Source: Flavobacteriaceae bacterium (GTDB lineage: Bacteria; Bacteroidota; Bacteroidia; Flavobacteriales; Flavobacteriaceae). From it: DNA of 10,614 nucleotides. Position numbers and translations under genes: made by a program. Under the pieces are notes generated by a model. The model had not been told where the DNA came from. It made no database searches and worked only from the letters and a program-made list of their open reading frames with translations. Each line of letters starts with the position of its first letter. Within the stretch, counting starts at the first letter, position 1. The DNA is taken from contig JABSPP010000031.1 of NCBI GenBank assembly GCA_013214275.1, positions 1 to 10,614 of the forward strand, in the 5' to 3' direction. Positions 7,381 to 10,614 of this stretch are shown piece after piece.

Positions 7381-8725
7381 AATTACCAAAGCACTTTTAG
7401 ACATTATTACTTCATATATTGAAGCCTCAGATAATGCTGCTTTAGTCGAATATTTCGAAGAGATGCACCATGCTGATATTGCTGAAATTCTAGACGAGCT
7501 TTCCTTTGAAGAGGCCGTCTATATTATCAAACTTTTAGACAGTGAGAAAACATCTGAGGTATTGATGGATGTTGATGATGATGTTCGAGAGAAAATTCTT
7601 CAAAATCTTTCAGCTAAAGAAATTGCCGAAGAAGTACAAGAATTGGATTCTGATGATGCCGCAGATATTATTGGTGAACTTTCTGAGGAACGACAGGAAG
7701 CGGTAATGTCTCAGATTGTAGACGAGGAGCACGTTAAAGAAATTGAAGAACTTCTTAATTATGATGACGATACTGCCGGAAGCTTAATGGCGAAAGAACT
7801 TGTAAAAGTCAACGAAAACTGGACTGTTTTAAAATGTGTCCGGGAAATGCGAATACAGGCAGAAGAAGTAACTCGGGTACATTCTATTTATGTTATTGAT
7901 AATAAAGGGAAACTAAAAGGTCGTTTGTCGTTAAAAGATCTTTTGATTGCTTCTACTAAAACGGCTATATCTCAAGTCTACATTCCCAATGTAGATTATG
8001 TATATGACAGCGACGACCTAGATGAGGTTTCATTTAAAATGAGAAAATATGATCTAGAAGCCATTCCTGTAGTTGACGAAAATCATATTCTTTTAGGAAG
8101 AATTACCATTGATGATATGGTAGATGTCATTAAGGAAGAGGCTGAAAAAGATTATCAGCTAGCCGCGGGTATTGTAGAAGATGTTGAGGCAGATGACAGT
8201 ATTTTTGAGCTTACAAAAGCGCGTTTGCCTTGGTTAATTCTCGGTTTACTTGGTGGTCTCGGTAGTGTCCTTATCATGGACGCCTTTGATGATTCTATCA
8301 GAGTCATTAAAAACTATGATAAGTTATTTTTCTTTACCCCATTAATTGCAGCGATGGCTGGCAACGTGGGTGTACAATCCTCTGCTATTATTGTTCAAGG
8401 TTTGGCAAATGATTCGGTAAAAGGGAGTCTTTGGAAGCGCTTATTAAAGGAGGTGGGATTAAGTCTAATTAACGGACTGATCTTGGGGATCATTCTAATA
8501 GGTGTTGCTCCTTTGGTCTCACTCGACCTCTACTATAGTATCACTATTGCAATTTCTATGTTGTGTGTAATCATTGTAGCTTCTTTGGTTGGGACATTTG
8601 TCCCCATTGTGCTGGATAAAAAAGGCATTGACCCCGCCATAGCTACTGGCCCATTTATTACCACAAGTAATGATATTTTTGGGATTTTTCTCTTTTTTCT
8701 TATCGCAAAATCTATGTTAATTTAG
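7370..8725 (+). CDS. mgtE: MgtE-type magnesium channel/transporter
   Basis: MgtE is a dimeric inner-membrane Mg2+ channel gated by cytosolic Mg2+. The cytosolic MgtE-N domain (about 1-135) is acidic and helical, with repeats such as HHADIAEILDEL and LDSDDAADIIGEL. Two CBS domains follow (about 138-200 and 201-262). A plug/linker helix ends at RLPWL (285-289), and then come about five transmembrane segments. Membrane-domain hallmarks include AAMAGNVGVQSSA (327-339) and the pore segment DPAIATGPFITTSND (421-435), whose last Asp corresponds to the selectivity-filter aspartate of characterised MgtE. The length (451 aa) is normal. The ATG at 7370 lies inside the end of rsmA and gives the family-typical N-terminus. 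No separate promoter or Mg2+-sensing riboswitch is visible before it, so expression probably depends on the upstream genes. No clear terminator hairpin follows. Confidence 0.97.
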   Translation: MSVEITKALLDIITSYIEASDNAALVEYFEEMHHADIAEILDELSFEEAVYIIKLLDSEKTSEVLMDVDDDVREKILQNLSAKEIAEEVQELDSDDAADIIGELSEERQEAVMSQIVDEEHVKEIEELLNYDDDTAGSLMAKELVKVNENWTVLKCVREMRIQAEEVTRVHSIYVIDNKGKLKGRLSLKDLLIASTKTAISQVYIPNVDYVYDSDDLDEVSFKMRKYDLEAIPVVDENHILLGRITIDDMVDVIKEEAEKDYQLAAGIVEDVEADDSIFELTKARLPWLILGLLGGLGSVLIMDAFDDSIRVIKNYDKLFFFTPLIAAMAGNVGVQSSAIIVQGLANDSVKGSLWKRLLKEVGLSLINGLILGIILIGVAPLVSLDLYYSITIAISMLCVIIVASLVGTFVPIVLDKKGIDPAIATGPFITTSNDIFGIFLFFLIAKSMLI

Positions 8726-9168
8726 CGAGCCTTTTATGTAAGATTCCTATTTTACCTTCTGATATTTTAAAATCATCGTACTTTTAGAAAAAGATCCCAG
8801 TTACCAAAAATCATAGTGCCAAAGGATATCACTTCTCAAAAATCTATACTTTACATAAAAAAGTAGTGCGTAGCTAAAAAATCAACTATCTCGTATACAA
8901 ACAGTTAATACTCTGAACTGTCAAACTCAAGTATCGCCCAAAGTTCAATGGAAAATTTGAACTCCTTAATCACCTTCTTCCTTCTTTTGCAGTGAAAGTT
9001 CAATCTAGCTCTCGTAGCAAAGAAATAGTAATACAAAATTGGGATGGTAAAAGGCTTGAAGTCGAAGTAAGCGGTAGAAAAGAATTCTAGGAAGCTAAGA
9101 AAAAAGAATTATAATCTCAGACGTATTAGACAATATGTATTTTAATGGTTCTTATTGACTCAGTAGCA
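8726..9168. other. 443-bp region between convergent genes, no convincing gene
   Basis: This stretch separates mgtE (plus) from the minus-strand TPR pair. It has several in-frame stops on all frames except for a segment near 8905-9108 (listed separately). Visible small structures are TACTTT...AAAGTA (6-bp arms) near 8850-8870, AGTTCAA...TTGAACT (7-bp arms, 8-nt loop) near 8942-8963, and the palindrome ATTTTAAAAT at 8764-8773. None is followed by a clear T-run typical of an intrinsic terminator. No tRNA, repeat array or IS end was recognised. Confidence 0.5.
8917..9090 (+). pseudogene. Possible gene remnant or uncalled small ORF (57 open codons, no ATG)
   Basis: The plus frame is open from just after TGA 8914-8916 to TAG 9088-9090. 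It contains protein-like text, for example YRPKFNGKFELLNHLLPSF, then VKVQSSSRSKE and IQNWDGKRLEVEVSG. There is no ATG; the only plausible start is GTG at 8992, which would give a 32-residue peptide. The opposite strand is also open over 8905-9108 (67 codons, again no ATG), with a more hydrophobic, aromatic-rich reading. I do not recognise either. The segment could be the decayed tail of a gene, part of an intergenic repeat, or chance. A 10-base direct repeat AAAGTTCAAT occurs at 8940-8949 and 8995-9004. Confidence 0.2.
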
Positions 9169-9897
9169 TTAGTGTAATAAATGAGATATTTCAGCGATAA
9201 TATCCTGTCTATAACATTCAAAAAAAACTTCATTATACGGATTTCTGATCTTGCTCCTCAAACTATATAAGTCTAGAGCTCTTTCAAAGTAGTATTTTGA
9301 ATCTTCAATATTTCCTAGCTGTAAATGGTTTTTTCCCGAATAATGATACGCTTCAAGGAAGTTTTCATTTTGTTCAATGCATTCTTCTAAAATTTTCATA
9401 GAATCTTTAAATTGATTTAATTTATACAAGGCAATCGATTTATAGAATGGTACAATCATGTTTTCAACATTCTTTGTCTCTTCAATTGCTATATCAAAAT
9501 ATTCAATTGATTTTTCGGGTTCTTGAAGACCTAAATAAGAAAGACCCATTAGATAATTAATATTTTGACCCCAAGCATTCAATGTATTTTTTGATTTGAT
9601 TTTTGACAATTGATTCAAATCTTCTACACAATCTTGATAATCTTTCACTTTTACTAATCTTAGCCATCCTCGATATCCTAGATGCATCTTAGGATTCAAT
9701 TTGACAGCTCTGTTCAATAATTGAAATCCTTCTGCATAGTCTCCACGTTTGTTGTAAGGAACTGACTTTTCAAAATAAGCATACGAAAAAGTTGGATCAG
9801 CTTCAATTGATAAATCAAAACAATGCTGAGATTGTGTTGATCCTTGAGGTAAGCTCAAACCTATTTTGTACAACCTAATCGCCTTGAGTTTGTCCAT
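9169..9897 (-). CDS. Tetratricopeptide-repeat protein, downstream tandem copy, 242 aa
   Basis: A probably cytoplasmic TPR protein: no signal peptide or membrane segment is visible (starts MDKLKAIRLYKIGLSLPQGS). TPR-like hairpins run through the chain: AYFEKSVPYNKRGDYAEGF with AVKLNP (about 40-70), a segment NINYLMGLSYLGLQEPEKSI (about 112-131), FYKSIALYKLNQFKDSMKI (about 150-168) and YYFERALDLY near the end. It has no recognisable catalytic domain. It is a full-length paralogue of the next gene upstream. The two share HLGYRGWLRLVKVKDY exactly, the YFEKSV-x-x-NKRG-x-Y-x-EGF motif, GLSY, and a similar C-terminus (YNEV...DI...I..L). Its ATG lies 23 bp inside the end of the upstream copy, so translation is probably coupled. 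The function is unknown; protein binding is inferred from the TPRs. Confidence 0.85.
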   Translation of the reverse strand: MDKLKAIRLYKIGLSLPQGSTQSQHCFDLSIEADPTFSYAYFEKSVPYNKRGDYAEGFQLLNRAVKLNPKMHLGYRGWLRLVKVKDYQDCVEDLNQLSKIKSKNTLNAWGQNINYLMGLSYLGLQEPEKSIEYFDIAIEETKNVENMIVPFYKSIALYKLNQFKDSMKILEECIEQNENFLEAYHYSGKNHLQLGNIEDSKYYFERALDLYSLRSKIRNPYNEVFFECYRQDIIAEISHLLH

Positions 9898-10614
9898 TTA
9901 AACTATCTATTGCTAATAGAATGTCAGATAAATACAACTCATTACTGACTTCATTGTAAATATCCTTGTGTTTATACCCATTATTGAATAATTCTAATGA
10001 TTTATTCAAACTAATTTGAGCACTATCAAATTTTTCTAGTGATTTAAAAACAAGCGCTTTTTGGTAATGAGCTTCAGGCGACTGTTTATGGCTGTGCTCC
10101 AAGCAAGCATTAAAATTTGCTATAGCATCTGTATATTTTCCTTGATCTTTTAAAATAATACCTTTATGTAAATACAAATTATGATTAACCAATGAAGAAT
10201 CTTTTTCAGAGTTAACTGCTTTATTAAATTCATTTAGGGCATAGTCATATTCTTTTAATCCTTTGTAAGATAGTCCTAATAGGTAGTGAATATTATTGCT
10301 CCAAGGGTAGTCTACAACATTTGGTGTTAAAGAATCTAACCTTTCTAAGTCTCTAATAGCTCCTCTGTAGTCTTTTACCTTGACAAGCCTTAGCCACCCC
10401 CTATATCCAAGATGCCAATCTGGATTAAGTTCAACAGCTTTATCTAGCAAACGAAAACCTTCTGAGTATTCGCCTCTTTTGTTAAAAGCAACTGATTTTT
10501 CAAAATATGAATTTGAATCTTCAGGGTTTTGGAAGATTAAAATATCAAATAATTTTTGTGACATATAAAGCCCTTGAGAATGTTCTGCAAATGAATATCT
10601 TTTATCCTTTGAAG
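9875..10614 (-). CDS. Tetratricopeptide-repeat protein, upstream tandem copy (start probably beyond right edge)
   Basis: The minus frame is open from the right edge to TAG at 9877-9875. An internal ATG at 10564 would give 229 aa, but the frame continues upstream without a stop for 16 more codons (SKDKRYSFAEHSQGLY before that Met). In the paralogue downstream, 26 residues precede the aligned Phe-Asp, and SQHCFD there aligns with SQKLFD here. Only 5 residues would precede this Phe-Asp from the internal Met, so the true start is probably just outside the window. TPR units include SYFEKSVAFNKRGEYSEGF with AVELNP, NNIHYLLGLSYKGLKEYDYA, LHKGIILKDQGKYTDAIANF and AHYQKALVFKSLEKFDSA. No catalytic domain or signal peptide is visible in the part present. 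Its function is unknown. Confidence 0.82.
   Translation of the reverse strand, partial: SKDKRYSFAEHSQGLYMSQKLFDILIFQNPEDSNSYFEKSVAFNKRGEYSEGFRLLDKAVELNPDWHLGYRGWLRLVKVKDYRGAIRDLERLDSLTPNVVDYPWSNNIHYLLGLSYKGLKEYDYALNEFNKAVNSEKDSSLVNHNLYLHKGIILKDQGKYTDAIANFNACLEHSHKQSPEAHYQKALVFKSLEKFDSAQISLNKSLELFNNGYKHKDIYNEVSNELYLSDILLAIDSLNGQTQGD

Noticed and set aside
8942..8963. AGTTCAA/TTGAACT hairpin as a terminator for the convergent genes
   Set aside because: The stem is only 7 bp and AT-rich, there is no T-run on either side, and it lies more than 200 bp from both gene ends.
10380..10568. 62-codon plus-strand frame at the right end
   Set aside because: It is antisense to the most conserved part of the TPR paralogue, which explains the open reading.

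Overview
The window looks like chromosomal DNA from a Bacteroidota bacterium, most likely a flavobacterium (class Flavobacteriia). It is AT-rich. Several Bacteroidota-type promoter elements (TAnnTTTG) are visible and Shine-Dalgarno sequences are weak or absent. The left end holds a TonB-dependent receptor with the carboxypeptidase-regulatory-like N-terminal domain typical of this phylum. The gene order TPR protein, DUF4286 protein, rsmA, mgtE is, from memory, a common flavobacterial arrangement.

Layout. Positions 1-1375 (minus) hold the N-terminal 458 residues of a TonB-dependent outer-membrane receptor that runs off the left edge. A divergent intergenic region of about 245 bp separates it from ribF (1623-2555, plus, TTG start), the bifunctional riboflavin kinase/FAD synthetase. 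serS (2618-3892, plus) follows with its own good promoter. A 47-codon minus-strand gene (3885-4028), whose stop lies inside the end of serS, is easily missed by gene callers. After 356 bp of non-coding DNA comes a plus-strand group: an exported 591-residue TPR protein (4385-6160), a DUF4286 protein (6245-6574), rsmA/ksgA (6577-7380) and the magnesium transporter mgtE (7370-8725). The last three are 2 bp apart or overlapping and look like one transcription unit.

The right end differs. A 443-bp stretch (8726-9168) without a convincing gene contains a segment that is open on both strands and may be a gene remnant. Then two tandem, paralogous minus-strand TPR proteins (9169-9897 and 9875 to the right edge) overlap by 23 bp and share an identical 16-residue core. 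The upstream copy is open to the end of the window, so its true start probably lies outside.

Most of the window is housekeeping: flavin cofactor synthesis, seryl-tRNA charging, 16S rRNA dimethylation and Mg2+ uptake. I see no mobile element, CRISPR array, tRNA, rRNA or defence system. The less ordinary parts are the small gene antisense to the serS end, the tandem TPR pair and the unexplained 8.9-9.1 kb segment.
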